Below, in pieces: positions 1 through 11,939 of a stretch of 64,000 bases of DNA. The notes under the pieces are model-generated. The model was not told the DNA's origin, did no database searches, and was given only the letters and a program-made list of their open reading frames with translations. Made by a program: the position numbers and the translations under genes. Position 1 is the stretch's first letter. Each line of letters opens with the position of its first letter. The stretch spans positions 310,001-374,000 of the forward strand of contig JARDYH010000018.1 in NCBI GenBank assembly GCA_029215795.1. The letters run 5' to 3'. This stretch comes from Anniella stebbinsi. Lineage: Eukaryota; Chordata; Lepidosauria; Squamata; Anniellidae.

Positions 1-1425
1 AAGGGGAAGTCTAGGGGAAGAAGAGGAAGTATAGAGGGAAGGGGAAGTCTAGGGGAAAAAGGGGAAGTCTAGGGGAAGAAGGGGAAGTCTAGGGGAAGTC
101 TAGGGGAAGAAGGGGAAGTATAGAGGAAAGGGGAAGTCTAGGGGAAGAAGGGGAAATCTAGGAGAAGAAGGGGAACTCTAGGGGAAGAAGGGGAAGTATA
201 GAGGGAATTGGAAGTCTAGGGGAAGAAGGGGAAATCTAGGGGAAGTCTAGGGAGGAAGGGGAAGTATAGAGGGAAGGGGAAGTGTAGGGGAAGTCTTGGG
301 GAAGAAGGGGAAGTCTAGGGGAAGACGTGGAAGTCTAGGGGAAGAAGGGGAAGTATAGAGGGAAAGGGAAGTCAAGGGGTAGACTAGGGGAAGAAGGGGA
401 AGTATAGAGGGAAGGGGAAGTCCAGGGGAAGTCTAGGGGAAGAAGGGGAAGTATAGAGGGAAGGGGAAGTGTAGGGGAAGAAGGGGAAGTATAGAGGGAA
501 GGGGAAGTCTAGGGGAAGTCTAGGGGAAGAAGGGGATGTCTAGGGGAAGAAGGGGAAGTAGAGAGGGAAGGGGAAGTCTAGGGGAAGTCTAGGGGAAGAA
601 GGGGAAGTATAGAGGGAAGGGAAGTCTAGGGGAAGTCTAGGGGAAGAAGGGGAAGTATAGAGGGAAGGGGAAGTCTAGGGGAAGAAGGGGAAGTCTAGGG
701 GAAGAAGGGGAAGTATAGGGGAAGAAGGGGAAGTATAGAGGGAAGAGAAAGTCTAGGGGAAGAAGGGGAAGTATAGAGGCAATGGGAAGTCTAGGGGAAG
801 TCTAGGGGAAGAAGGGGAAGTCTAGGGGAAGAATGGGAAGTCTAGGGGAAGAAGGGGAAGTCTAAGGGAAGAAGGGGAAGTCTAGGGGAAGAAGGGGAAG
901 TATAGAGGGAAGGGGAAGTCTAGGGGAAGAAGAGGAAGTCTAGGGGAAGAAGGAGAAGTCTAGGAGAAGAAGGGGAAGTATAGAGGAAAGGGGAAGTCTA
1001 GGGGAAGAAGGGGACGTATAGAGGGAAGGGGAAGTCTAGGGGAAGAAGGGGAAGTCTAGGGGAAGAAGGGGAAGTCTAGGGGAAGAAGGGGAAGTAGAGA
1101 GGGAAGGGGAAGTCTAGGGGAAGTCTAGGGGAAGAAGGGGAAGTATAGAGGGAAGGGAAGTCTATGGGAAGTCTAGGGGAAGAAGGGGAAGTATAGAGGG
1201 AAGGGGAAGTCTAGGGGAAGAAGGGGAAGTCTAGGGGAAGAAGGGGAAGTATAGAGGGAAGAGAAAGTCTAGGGGAAGAAGGGGAAGTATAGAGGGAAGG
1301 GGAAGTCCAGGGGAAGTCTAGGGGTAGAAGGGGAAGTCTAGGGGAAGAAGGGGAAGAAGGGAAGGTATAGAGGGAAGGGGAAGTCTACGGGAAGTCTAGG
1401 GGAAGAAGGAGAGGTCTAGGGGAAG
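1..1425 (+). repeat. Alpha sub-unit of X (1,425 bp)
   Basis: X is internally a diverged dimer. The first ~400 bp of alpha reappear in beta: GAGGAAGTATAG at 22 and 1447 (offset 1425), then GAACTCTA, GTCTTGGGG, GACGTGG and GTCAAGGGG at a constant offset of 1394. The 31-bp change equals words a+a+b lost from beta. The ends also correspond: GAGAAAGTC at 1261 and 3508 and GTCTACGGG at 1383 and 3630 (offset 2247, and 1425 + 2247 = 3672). The middle of alpha (about 430-1090) carries its own markers, such as GGCAATGGG, GAATGGG and GGACGTATAG, that beta lacks. Confidence 0.75.
1340..1365 (+). other. 26-nt uninterrupted purine run
   Basis: Two b words and a shortened third follow one another before a GGTATAG variant, giving 26 purines in a row. 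The run recurs wherever the GAAGGGAAGGTATAG landmark occurs (for example near 3590, 5030 and 19150). Its mirror-like A/G content makes it a candidate for intramolecular triplex, which is an inference from composition only. Confidence 0.6.
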
Positions 1426-3672
1426 AAGGGGAAATCTAGGGGAAGAAGAGGAAGTATAGAGGGAAGGGGAAGTCTAGGGGAAAAAGGGGAAGTCTAGGGG
1501 AAGAAGGGGAAGTATAGAGGAAAGGGGAAGTCTAGGGGAAGAAGGGGAAATCTAGGAGAAGAAGGGGAACTCTAGGGGAAGAAGGGGAAGTATAGAGGGA
1601 AGGGGAAGTCTAGGGGAAGAAGGGGAAATCTAGGGGAAGTCTAGGGAAGAAGGGGAAGTATAGAGGGAAGGGGAAGTGTAGGGGAAGTCTTGGGGAAGAA
1701 GGAGAAGTCTAGGGGAAGACGTGGAAGTCTAGGGGAAGAAGGGGAAGTATAGAGGGAAGGGGAAGTCAAGGGGTACACTAGGGGAAGAAGGGGAAGTATA
1801 GAGGGAAGGGGAAGTCTAGGGGAAGTCTAGGAGAAGAAGGGGAAGTCTAGAGGAAATCTAGAGGAAGAAGGGGAAGTATAGAGGGAAGGGGAAGTCTAAT
1901 GGAAGAAGGGGAAGTATAGAGGGAAGGGGAAGTCTAGGGGAAGTCTAGGGGAAGAAGGGGAAGTCTAGGGGAAGTCTAGGGGAAGAAGGGAAAGTATAGA
2001 GGGAAGGGGAAGTCTAGTGGAAGTCTAGGGGAAGAAGGGGAAGTATAGAGGAAAGGTTAAGTCTAGGGGAAGTCTAGGGGAAGAAGGGGCAGTATAGAGG
2101 GAAGGGGAAGTCTAGGGGAAGTCTAGGGGAAGAAGGGGAAGTATAGAGGGAAGGGGAAGTCTAGGGGAAGTCTAGGGGAAGAAGGGGAAGTCTAGGGGAA
2201 GAAGGGGAAGTATAGAGGGAAGGGGAAGTCTAGGGGAAGTCTAGGGGAAGAAGGGGAAGTCTAGGGGAAGAAGGGGAAGTCTAGGGGAAGAAGGGGAAGT
2301 ATAGAGGGAAGGGGAAGTCTAGGGGAAGTCTAGGGGAAGAAGTGGAAGTCTAGGGGAAGTAGGGGAAGTCTAGGGGAAGTCTAGGGGAAGAAGGGGAAGT
2401 ATAGAGGGAAGGGGAAGTCTAGGGGAAGAAGGGGAAGTCTAGGAGAAGAAGGGGAAGTCTAGGGGAAGAAGGGGAAGTATAGAGGGAAGGGGAAGTCTAG
2501 GGGATGTCTAGGGGGAGAAGGGGAAATCTAAGGGAAGAAGGGGAAGTCTAGGGGAAGAAGGGGAAGTCTAGGGGAAGAAGGGGAAGTATAGAGGGAAGGG
2601 GAAGTCTAGGGGAAGTCTAGGGGAAGAAGGGGAAGTATAGAGGGAAGGGGAAGTCTAGGGGAAGTCTAGGGGAAGAAGGGGAAGTATAGCGAGAAGGGGA
2701 AGTCTAGGGGAAGTCTAGGGGAAGAAGGGGAAGTATAGAGGAAAGGGAAATCTAGGGGAAGTCTAGGGGAAGAAGGGGCAGTATAGAGGGAAGGGGAAGA
2801 CTAGGGGAAGTCTAGGGGAAGAAGGGGAAGTATAGAGGGAAGGGGAAGTCTAGGGGAAGTCTAGGGGAAGAAGGGGAAGTCTAGGGGAAGAAGGGGAAGT
2901 CTAGGGGAAGAAGGGGAAGTCTAGAGGGAAGGGGAAGTCTAGGGGAAGTCTAGGGGAAGAAGGGGAAGTCTAGGGGAAGAAGGGGAAGTATAGAGGGAAG
3001 GGGAAGTCTAGGGGAAGTCTAAGGGAAGAAGGGGAAGTCTAGGGGAAGAAGGGGAAGTATAGAGGGAAGGGGAAGTCTAGGGGAAGAAGAGGAAGTCTAG
3101 GGGAAGAAGGGGAAGTCTAGGGGAAGAAGGGGAAGTATAGAGGGAAGGGGAAGTCTAGGGGAAGAAGGGGAAGTATAGAGGGAAGGGGAAGACTACAGGA
3201 AGTCTAGGGGAAGAAGGGGAAGTCTAGGGGAAGTCTAGGGGAAGCAGGGGAAGTATAGAGGGAAGGGGAAGTCTAATGGAAGAAGGGGAAGTATAGAGGG
3301 AAGGGGAAGTATAGGGGAAGAAGGGGATGTCTAGGGGAAGAAGGGGAAGTCTAGGGGAAGAAGGGGAAGTAGAGAGGGAAGGGGAAGTCTAGGGGAAGTC
3401 TAGGGGAAGAAGGGGAAGTATAGAGGGAAGGGGAAGTATAGGGGAAGAAGGGGAAGTCTAGGGGAAGAAGGGGAAGTCTAGGGGAAGAAGGGGAAGTATA
3501 GAGGGAAGAGAAAGTCTAGGGGAAGAAGGGGAAGTATTGAGGGAAGGGGAAGTCCAGGGGAAGTCTAGGGGTAGAAGGGGAAGTCTAGGGGAAGAAGGGG
3601 AAGAAGGGAAGGTATAGAGGGAAGGGGAAGTCTACGGGAAGTCTAGGGGAAGAAGGGGAAGTCTAGGGGAAG
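1426..3672 (+). repeat. Beta sub-unit of X (2,247 bp)
   Basis: Beta is the longer half of the X dimer. It shares its first ~400 bp and last ~300-400 bp with alpha, but its middle (about 1830-3290) is different. That middle holds CTAGAGGAAATCTAGAGG (1847), a GGTTAAGTC word, long runs of the 49-bp a-a-b-c phrase, TATAGCGAG (2685), GGGGCAGTATAG, GACTACAGG and GGGGAAGCAGG. It is the part that is deleted in X-II and amplified in the nested 1.67-kb duplications of the clusters. Confidence 0.75.
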
Positions 3673-5838
3673 AAGGGGAAGTCTAGGGGAAGAAGAGGAA
3701 GTATAGAGGGAAGGGGAAGTCTAGGGGAAAAAGGGGAAGTCTAGGGGAAGAAGGGGAAGTCTAGGGGAAGTCTAGGGGAAGAAGGGGAAGTATAGAGGAA
3801 AGGGGAAGTCTAGGGGAAGAAGGGGAAATCTAGGAGAAGAAGGGGAACTCTAGGGGAAGAAGGGGAAGTATAGAGGGAATTGGAAGTCTAGGGGAAGAAG
3901 GGGAAATCTAGGGGAAGTCTAGGGAGGAAGGGGAAGTATAGAGGGAAGGGGAAGTGTAGGGGAAGTCTTGGGGAAGAAGGGGAAGTCTAGGGGAAGACGT
4001 GGAAGTCTAGGGGAAGAAGGGGAAGTATAGAGGGAAAGGGAAGTCAAGGGGTAGACTAGGGGAAGAAGGGGAAGTATAGAGGGAAGGGGAAGTCCAGGGG
4101 AAGTCTAGGGGAAGAAGGGGAAGTATAGAGGGAAGGGGAAGTGTAGGGGAAGAAGGGGAAGTATAGAGGGAAGGGGAAGTCTAGGGGAAGTCTAGGGGAA
4201 GAAGGGGATGTCTAGGGGAAGAAGGGGAAGTAGAGAGGGAAGGGGAAGTCTAGGGGAAGTCTAGGGGAAGAAGGGGAAGTATAGAGGGAAGGGAAGTCTA
4301 GGGGAAGTCTAGGGGAAGAAGGGGAAGTATAGAGGGAAGGGGAAGTCTAGGGGAAGAAGGGGAAGTCTAGGGGAAGAAGGGGAAGTATAGGGGAAGAAGG
4401 GGAAGTATAGAGGGAAGAGAAAGTCTAGGGGAAGAAGGGGAAGTATAGAGGCAATGGGAAGTCTAGGGGAAGTCTAGGGGAAGAAGGGGAAGTCTAGGGG
4501 AAGAATGGGAAGTCTAGGGGAAGAAGGGGAAGTCTAAGGGAAGAAGGGGAAGTCTAGGGGAAGAAGGGGAAGTATAGAGGGAAGGGGAAGTCTAGGGGAA
4601 GAAGAGGAAGTCTAGGGGAAGAAGGAGAAGTCTAGGGGAAGAAGGGGAAGTATAGAGGAAAGGGGAAGTCTAGGGGAAGAAGGGGACGTATAGAGGGAAG
4701 GGGAAGTCTAGGGGAAGAAGGGGAAGTCTAGGGGAAGAAGGGGAAGTCTAGGGGAAGAAGGGGAAGGAGAGAGGGAAGGGGAAGTCTAGGGGAAGTCTAG
4801 GGGAAGAAGGGGAAGTATAGAGGGAAGGGAAGTCTATGGGAAGTCTAGGGGAAGAAGGGGAAGTATAGAGGGAAGGGGAAGTCTAGGGGAAGAAGGGGAA
4901 GTCTAGGGGAAGAAGGGGAAGTATAGAGGGAAGAGAAAGTCTAGGGGAAGAAGGGGAAGTATAGAGGGAAGGGGAAGTCCAGGGGAAGTCTAGGGGTAGA
5001 AGGGGAAGTCTAGGGGAAGAAGGGGAAGAAGGGAAGGTATAGAGGGAAGGGGAAGTCTACGGGAAGTCTAGGGGAAGAAGGAGAGGTCTAGGGGAAGAAG
5101 GGGAAATCTAGGGGAAGAAGAGGAAGTATAGAGGGAAGGGGAAGTCTAGGGGAAAAAGGGGAAGTCTAGGGGAAGAAGGGGAAGTATAGAGGAAAGGGGA
5201 AGTCTAGGGGAAGAAGGGGAAATCTAGGAGAAGAAGGGGAACTCTAGGGGAAGAAGGGGAAGTATAGAGGGAAGGGGAAGTCTAGGGGAAGAAGGGGAAA
5301 TCTAGGGGAAGTCTAGGGAAGAAGGGGAAGTATAGAGGGAAGGGGAAGTGTAGGGGAAGTCTTGGGGAAGAAGGAGAAGTCTAGGGGAAGACGTGGAAGT
5401 CTAGGGGAAGAAGGGGAAGTATAGAGGGAAGGGGAAGTCTAATGGAAGAAGGGGAAGTATAGAGGGAAGGGGAAGTATAGGGGAAGAAGGGGATGTCTAG
5501 GGGAAGAAGGGGAAGTCTAGGGGAAGAAGGGGAAGTAGAGAGGGAAGGGGAAGTCTAGGGGAAGTCTAGGGGAAGAAGGGGAAGTATAGAGGGAAGGGGA
5601 AGTATAGGGGAAGAAGGGGAAGTCTAGGGGAAGAAGGGGAAGTCTAGGGGAAGAAGGGGAAGTATAGAGGGAAGAGAAAGTCTAGGGGAAGAAGGGGAAG
5701 TATAGAGGGAAGGGGAAGTCCAGGGGAAGTCTAGGGGTAGAAGGGGAAGTCTAGGGGAAGAAGGGGAAGAAGGGAAGGTATAGAGGGAAGGGGAAGTCTA
5801 CGGGAAGTCTAGGGGAAGAAGGGGAAGTCTAGGGGAAG
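3673..5838 (+). repeat. X-II, deletion derivative of X (2,166 bp)
   Basis: This copy follows X from its start (offset 3672) through GACGTGG at about 5390. It then jumps into the end of X: the GTCTAATGG word at 5437 corresponds to X position 3271 (offset 2166), not to the GTCAAGGGG expected from X position 1765. The lost piece is 1,506 bp and removes most of the beta-specific middle. The breakpoint lies within identical a-b-c words between about 5405 and 5437, so it cannot be placed to the base. A private GGAGAG in place of GTAGAG lies at 4767. The partner copy at 51415 has the same junction, so the deletion predates the super-duplication. Confidence 0.85.
4750..4784 (+). other. 35-nt uninterrupted purine run
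   Basis: A T-to-G change at 4767 turns the usual GTAGAGAGGG variant into GGAGAGAGGG and joins two purine blocks into a 35-base A/G tract. It is the longest I noticed in copy 1 and is duplicated exactly at 52492-52526. It is a good candidate for triplex (H-DNA) formation. Confidence 0.65.
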
Positions 5839-8800
5839 AAGGGGAAGTCTAGGGGAAGAAGAGGAAGTATAGAGGGAAGGGGAAGTCTAGGGGAAAAAGG
5901 GGAAGTCTAGGGGAAGAAGGGGAAGTCTAGGGGAAGTCTAAAGGAAGAAGGGGAAGTATAGAGGAAAGGGGAAGTCTAGGGGAAGAAGGGGAAATCTAGG
6001 AGAAGAAGGGGAACTCTAGGGGAAGAAGGGGAAGTATAGAGGGAATTGGAAGTCTAGGGGAAGAAGGGGAAATCTAGGGGAAGTCTAGGGAGGAAGGGGA
6101 AGTATAGAGGGAAGGGGAAGTGTAGGGGAAGTCTTGGGGAAGAAGGGGAAGTCTAGGGGAAGACGTGGAAGTCTAGGGGAAGAAGGGGAAGTATAGAGGG
6201 AAAGGGAAGTCAAGGGGTAGACTAGGGGAAGAAGGGGAAGTATAGAGGGAAGGGGAAGTCCAGGGGAAGTCTAGGGGAAGAAGGGGAAGTATAGAGGGAA
6301 GGGGAAGTGTAGGGGAAGAAGGGGAAGTATAGAGGGAAGGGGAAGTCTAGGGGAAGTCTAGGGGAAGAAGGGGATGTCTAGGGGAAGAAGGGGAAGTAGA
6401 GAGGGAAGGGGAAGTCTAGGGGAAGTCTAGGGGAAGAAGGGGAAGTATAGAGGGAAGGGAAGTCTAGGGGAAGTCTAGGGGAAGAAGGGGAAGTATAGAG
6501 GGAAGGGGAAGTCTAGGGGAAGAAGGGGAAGTCTAGGGGAAGAAGGGGAAGTATAGGGGAAGAAGGGGAAGTATAGAGGGAAGAGAAAGTCTAGGGGAAG
6601 AAGGGGAAGTATAGAGGCAATGGGAAGTCTAGGGGAAGTCTAGGGGAAGAAGGGGAAGTCTAGGGGAAGAATGGGAAGTCTAGGGGAAGAAGGGGAAGTC
6701 TAAGGGAAGAAGGGGAAGTCTAGGGGAAGAAGGGGAAGTATAGAGGGAAGGGGAAGTCTAGGGGAAGAAGAGGAAGTCTAGGGGAAGAAGGAGAAGTCTA
6801 GGGGAAGAAGGGGAAGTATAGAGGAAAGGGGAAGTCTAGGGGAAGAAGGGGACGTATAGAGGGAAGGGGAAGTCTAGGGGAAGAAGGGGAAGTCTAGGGG
6901 AAGAAGGGGAAGTCTAGGGGAAGAAGGGGAAGTAGAGAGGGAAGGGGAAGTCTAGGGGAAGTCTAGGGGAAGAAGGGGAAGTATAGAGGGAAGGGAAGTC
7001 TATGGGAAGTCTAGGGGAAGAAGGGGAAGTATAGAGGGAAGGGGAAGTCTAGGGGAAGAAGGGGAAGTCTAGGGGAAGAAGGGGAAGTATAGAGGGAAGA
7101 GAAAGTCTAGGGGAAGAAGGGGAAGTATAGAGGGAAGGGGAAGTCCAGGGGAAGTCTAGGGGTAGAAGGGGAAGTCTAGGGGAAGAAGGGGAAGAAGGGA
7201 AGGTATAGAGGGAAGGGGAAGTCTACGGGAAGTCTAGGGGAAGAAGGAGAGGTCTAGGGGAAGAAGGGGAAATCTAGGGGAAGAAGAGGAAGTATAGAGG
7301 GAAGGGGAAGTCTAGGGGAAAAAGGGGAAGTCTAGGGGAAGAAGGGGAAGTATAGAGGAAAGGGGAAGTCTAGGGGAAGAAGGGGAAATCTAGGAGAAGA
7401 AGGGGAACTCTAGGGGAAGAAGGGGAAGTATAGAGGGAAGGGGAAGTCTAGGGGAAGAAGGGGAAATCTAGGGGAAGTCTAGGGAAGAAGGGGAAGTATA
7501 GAGGGAAGGGGAAGTGTAGGGGAAGTCTTGGGGAAGAAGGAGAAGTCTAGGGGAAGACGTGGAAGTCTAGGGGAAGAAGGGGATGTATAGAGGGAAGGGG
7601 AAGTCAAGGGGTAGACTAGGGGAAGAAGGGGAAGTATAGAGGGAAGGGGAAGTCTAGGGGAAGTCTAGGAGAAGAAGGGGAAGTCTAGAGGAAATCTAGA
7701 GGAAGAAGGGGAAGTATAGAGGGAAGGGGAAGTCTAATGGAAGAAGGGGAAGTATAGAGGGAAGGGGAAGTCTAGGGGAAGTCTAGGGGAAGAAGGGGAA
7801 GTCTAGGGGAAGTCTAGGGGAAGAAGGGAAAGTATAGAGGGAAGGGGAAGTCTAGTGGAAGTCTAGGGGAAGAAGGGGAAGTATAGAGGAAAGGTTAAGT
7901 CTAGGGGAAGTCTAGGGGAAGAAGGGGCAGTATAGAGGGAAGGGGAAGTCTAGGGGAAGTCTAGGGGAAGAAGGGGAAGTATAGAGGGAAGGGGAAGTCT
8001 AGGGGAAGTCTAGGGGAAGAAGGGGAAGTCTAGGGGAAGAAGGGGAAGTATAGAGGGAAGGGGAAGTCTAGGGGAAGTCTAGGGGAAGAAGGGGAAGTCT
8101 AGGGGAAGAAGGGGAAGTCTAGGGGAAGAAGGGGAAGTATAGAGGGAAGGGGAAGTCTAGGGGAAGTCTAGGGGAAGAAGTGGAAGTCTAGGGGAAGTAG
8201 GGGAAGTCTAGGGGAAGTCTAGGGGAAGAAGGGGAAGTATAGAGGGAAGGGGAAGTCTAGGGGAAGAAGGGGAAGTCTAGGAGAAGAAGGGGAAGTCTAG
8301 GGGAAGAAGGGGAAGTATAGAGGGAAGGGGAAGTCTAGGGGATGTCTAGGGGGAGAAGGGGAAATCTAAGGGAAGAAGGGGAAGTCTAGGGGAAGAAGGG
8401 GAAGTCTAGGGGAAGAAGGGGAAGTATAGAGGGAAGGGGAAGTCTAGGGGAAGTCTAGGGGAAGAAGGGGAAGTATAGAGGGAAGGGGAAGTCTAGGGGA
8501 AGTCTAGGGGAAGAAGGGGAAGTATAGCGAGAAGGGGAAGTCTAGGGGAAGTCTAGGGGAAGAAGGGGAAGTATAGAGGAAAGGGAAATCTAGGGGAAGT
8601 CTAGGGGAAGAAGGGGCAGTATAGAGGGAAGGGGAAGACTAGGGGAAGTCTAGGGGAAGAAGGGGAAGTATAGAGGGAAGGGGAAGTCTAGGGGAAGTCT
8701 AGGGGAAGAAGGGGAAGTCTAGGGGAAGAAGGGGAAGTCTAGGGGAAGAAGGGGAAGTCTAGAGGGAAGGGGAAGTCTAGGGGAAGTCTAGGGGAAGAAG

Positions 8801-9510
8801 GGGAAGTCTAGGGGAAGAAGGGGAAGTATAGAGGGAAGGGGAAGTCTAGGGGAAGTCTAAGGGAAGAAGGGGAAGTCTAGGGGAAGAAGGGGAAGTATAG
8901 AGGGAAGGGGAAGTCTAGGGGAAGAAGAGGAAGTCTAGGGGAAGAAGGGGAAGTCTAGGGGAAGAAGGGGAAGTATAGAGGGAAGGGGAAGTCTAGGGGA
9001 AGAAGGGGAAGTATAGAGGGAAGGGGAAGACTACAGGAAGTCTAGGGGAAGAAGGGGAAGTCTAGGGGAAGTCTTGGGGAAGCAGGGGAAGTATAGAGGG
9101 AAGGGGAAGTCTAATGGAAGAAGGGGAAGTATAGAGGGAAGGGGAAGTATAGGGGAAGAAGGGGATGTCTAGGGGAAGAAGGGGAAGTCTAGGGGAAGAA
9201 GGGGAAGTAGAGAGGGAAGGGGAAGTCTAGGGGAAGTCTAGGGGAAGAAGGGGAAGTATAGAGGGAAGGGGAAGTATAGGGGAAGAAGGGGAAGTCTAGG
9301 GGAAGAAGGGGAAGTCTAGGGGAAGAAGGGGAAGTATAGAGGGAAGAGAAAGTCTAGGGGAAGAAGGGGAAGTATAGAGGGAAGGGGAAGTCCAGGGGAA
9401 GTCTAGGGGTAGAAGGGGAAGTCTAGGGGAAGAAGGGGAAGAAGGGAAGGTATAGAGGGAAGGGGAAGTCTACGGGAAGTCTAGGGGAAGAAGGGGAAGT
9501 CTAGGGGAAG
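5839..9510 (+). repeat. Higher-order unit X-III (3,672 bp)
   Basis: This is a full-length X copy with landmarks at X-I positions plus 5838: GAGGGAATTGG 6039, CTAGAGGAAATCTAGAGG 7685, TATAGCGAG 8523. Private marks are CTAAAGGAAG (about 5940), GGATGTATAG (variant base 7584) and GTCTTGGGGAAGCAGG (9075). At the site where X-I has TACACTA it carries TAGACTA, so TACACTA is private to X-I. Confidence 0.9.
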
Positions 9511-11939
9511 AAGGGGAAGTCTAGGGGAAGAAGAGGAAGTATAGAGGGAAGGGGAAGTCTAGGGGAAAAGGGGGAAGTCTAGGGGAAGAAGGGGAAGTCT
9601 AGGGGAAGTCTAGGGGAAGAAGGGGAAGTATAGAGGAAAGGGGAAGTCTAGGGGAAGAAGGGGAAATCTAGGAGAAGAAGGGGAACTCTAGGGGAAGAAG
9701 GGGAAGTATAGAGGGAATTGGAAGTCTAGGGGAAGAAGTGGAAATCTAGGGGAAGTCTAGGGAGGAAGGGGAAGTATAGAGGGAAGGGGAAGTGTAGGGG
9801 AAGTCTTGGGGAAGAAGGGGAAGTCTAGGGGAAGACGTGGAAGTCTAGGGGAAGAAGGGGAAGTATAGAGGGAAAGGGAAGTCAAGGGGTAGACTAGGGG
9901 AAGAAGGGGAAGTATAGAGGGAAGGGGAAGTCCAGGGGAAGTCTAGGGGAAGAAGGGGAAGTATAGAGGGAAGGGGAAGTGTAGGGGAAGAAGGGGAAGT
10001 ATAGAGGGAAGGGGAAGTCTAGGGGAAGTCTAGGGGAAGAAGGGGATGTCTAGGGGAAGAAGGGGAAGTAGAGAGGGAAGGGGAAGTCTAGGGGAAGTCT
10101 AGGGGAAGAAGGGGAAGTATAGAGGGAAGGGAAGTCTAGGGGAAGTCTAGGGGAAGAAGGGGAAGTATAGAGGGAAGGGGAAGTGTAGGGGAAGAAGGGG
10201 AAGTCTAGGGGAAGAAGGGGAAGTATAGGGGAAGAAGGGGAAGTATAGAGGGAAGAGAAAGTCTAGGGGAAGAAGGGGAAGTATAGAGGCAATGGGAAGT
10301 CTAGGGGAAGTCTAGGGGAAGAAGGGGAAGTCTAGGGGAAGAATGGGAAGTCTAGGGGAAGAAGGGGAAGTCTAAGGGAAGAAGGGGAAGTCTAGGGGAA
10401 GAAGGGGAAGTATAGAGGGAAGGGGAAGTCTAGGGGAAGAAGAGGAAGTCTAGGGGAAGAAGGAGAAGTCTAGGGGAAGAAGGGGAAGTATAGAGGAAAG
10501 GGGAAGTCTAGGGGAAGAAGGGGACGTATAGAGGGAAGGGGAAGTCTAGGGGAAGAAGGGGAAGTCTAGGGGAAGAAGGGGAAGTCTAGGGGAAGAAGGG
10601 GAAGTAGAGAGGGAAGGGGAAGTCTAGGGGAAGTCTAGGGGAAGAAGGGGAAGTATAGAGGGAAGGGAAGTCTATGGGAAGTCTAGGGGAAGAAGGGGAA
10701 GTATAGAGGGAAGGGGAAGTCTAGGGGAAGAAGGGGAAGTCTAGGGGAAGAAGGGGAAGTATAGAGGGAAGAGAAAGTCTAGGGGAAGAAGGGGAAGTAT
10801 AGAGGGAAGGGGAAGTCCAGGGGAAGTCTAGGGGTAGAAGGGGAAGTCTAGGGGAAGAAGGGGAAGAAGGGAAGGTATAGAGGGAAGGGGAAGTCTACGG
10901 GAAGTCTAGGGGAAGAAGGAGAGGTCTAGGGGAAGAAGGGGAAATCTAGGGGAAGAAGAGGAAGTATAGAGGGAAGGGGAAGTCTAGGGGAAAAAGGGGA
11001 AGTCTAGGGGAAGAAGGGGAAGTATAGAGGAAAGGGGAAGTCTAGGGGAAGAAGGGGAAATCTAGGAGAAGAAGGGGAACTCTAGGGGAAGAAGGGGAAG
11101 TATAGAGGGAAGGGGAAGTCTAGGGGAAGAAGGGGAAATCTAGGGGAAGTCTAGGGAAGAAGGGGAAGTATAGAGGGAAGGGGAAGTGTAGGGGAAGTCT
11201 TGGGGAAGAAGGAGAAGTCTAGGGGAAGACGTGGAAGTCTAGGGGAAGAAGGGGAAGTATAGAGGGAAGGGGAAGTCAAGGGGTAGACTAGGGGAAGAAG
11301 GGGAAGTATAGAGGGAACGGGAAGTCTAGGGGAAGTCTAGGAGAAGAAGGGGAAGTCTAGAGGAAATCTAGAGGAAGAAGGGGAAGTATAGAGGGAAGGG
11401 GAAGTCTAATGGAAGAAGGGGAAGTATAGAGGGAAGGGGAAGTCTAGGGGAAGTCTAGGGGAAGAAGGGGAAGTCTAGGGGAAGTCTAGGGGAAAAAGGG
11501 AAAGTATAGAGGGAAGGGGAAGTCTAGTGGAAGTCTAGGGGAAGAAGGGGAAGTATAGAGGAAAGGTTAAGTCTAGGGGAAGTCTAGGGGAAGAAGGGGA
11601 AGTATAGAGGGAAGGGGAAGTCTAGGGGAAGTCTAGGGGAAGAAGGGGAAGTCTAGGGGAAGAAGGGGAAGTATAGAGGGAAGGGGAATTCTAGGGGAAG
11701 TCTAGGGGAAGAAGGGGAAGTCTAGGGGAAGAAGGGGAAGTCTAGGGGAAGAAGGGGAAGTATAGAGGGAAGGGGAAGTCTAGGGGAAGTCTAGGGGAAG
11801 AAGTGGAAGTCTAGGGGAAGTAGGGGAAGTCTAGGGGAAGTCTAGGGGAAGAAGGGGAAGTATAGAGGGAAGGGGAAGTCTAGGGGAAGAAGGGGAAGTC
11901 TAGGAGAAGAAGGGGAAGTCTAGGGGAAGAAGGGGAAGT

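Larger units (their letters stand above)
1..3672 (+). repeat. Higher-order unit X-I (3,672 bp)
   Basis: This is the reference copy of the 3.67-kb higher-order unit. Landmarks in order: GAGGAAGTATAG (23), GGGGAAAAAGG (about 52), AAATCTAGGAG (about 154), GAACTCTA (173), GAGGGAATTGG (201), GTCTTGGGG (293), GACGTGG (324), GTCAAGGGG (371), GGATGTC (534), GGCAATGGG (about 779), GGACGTATAG (about 1012), GTCTACGGG (1383), a second GTCTTGGGG (1687), CTAGAGGAAATCTAGAGG (1847), GGTTAAGTC (about 2055), TATAGCGAG (2685), GACTACAGG (about 3190) and GTCTACGGG (3630). Private features include TACACTA at 1774 and GTATTGAGG near 3538. The same order returns in X-III with an offset of 5838. Confidence 0.9.
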
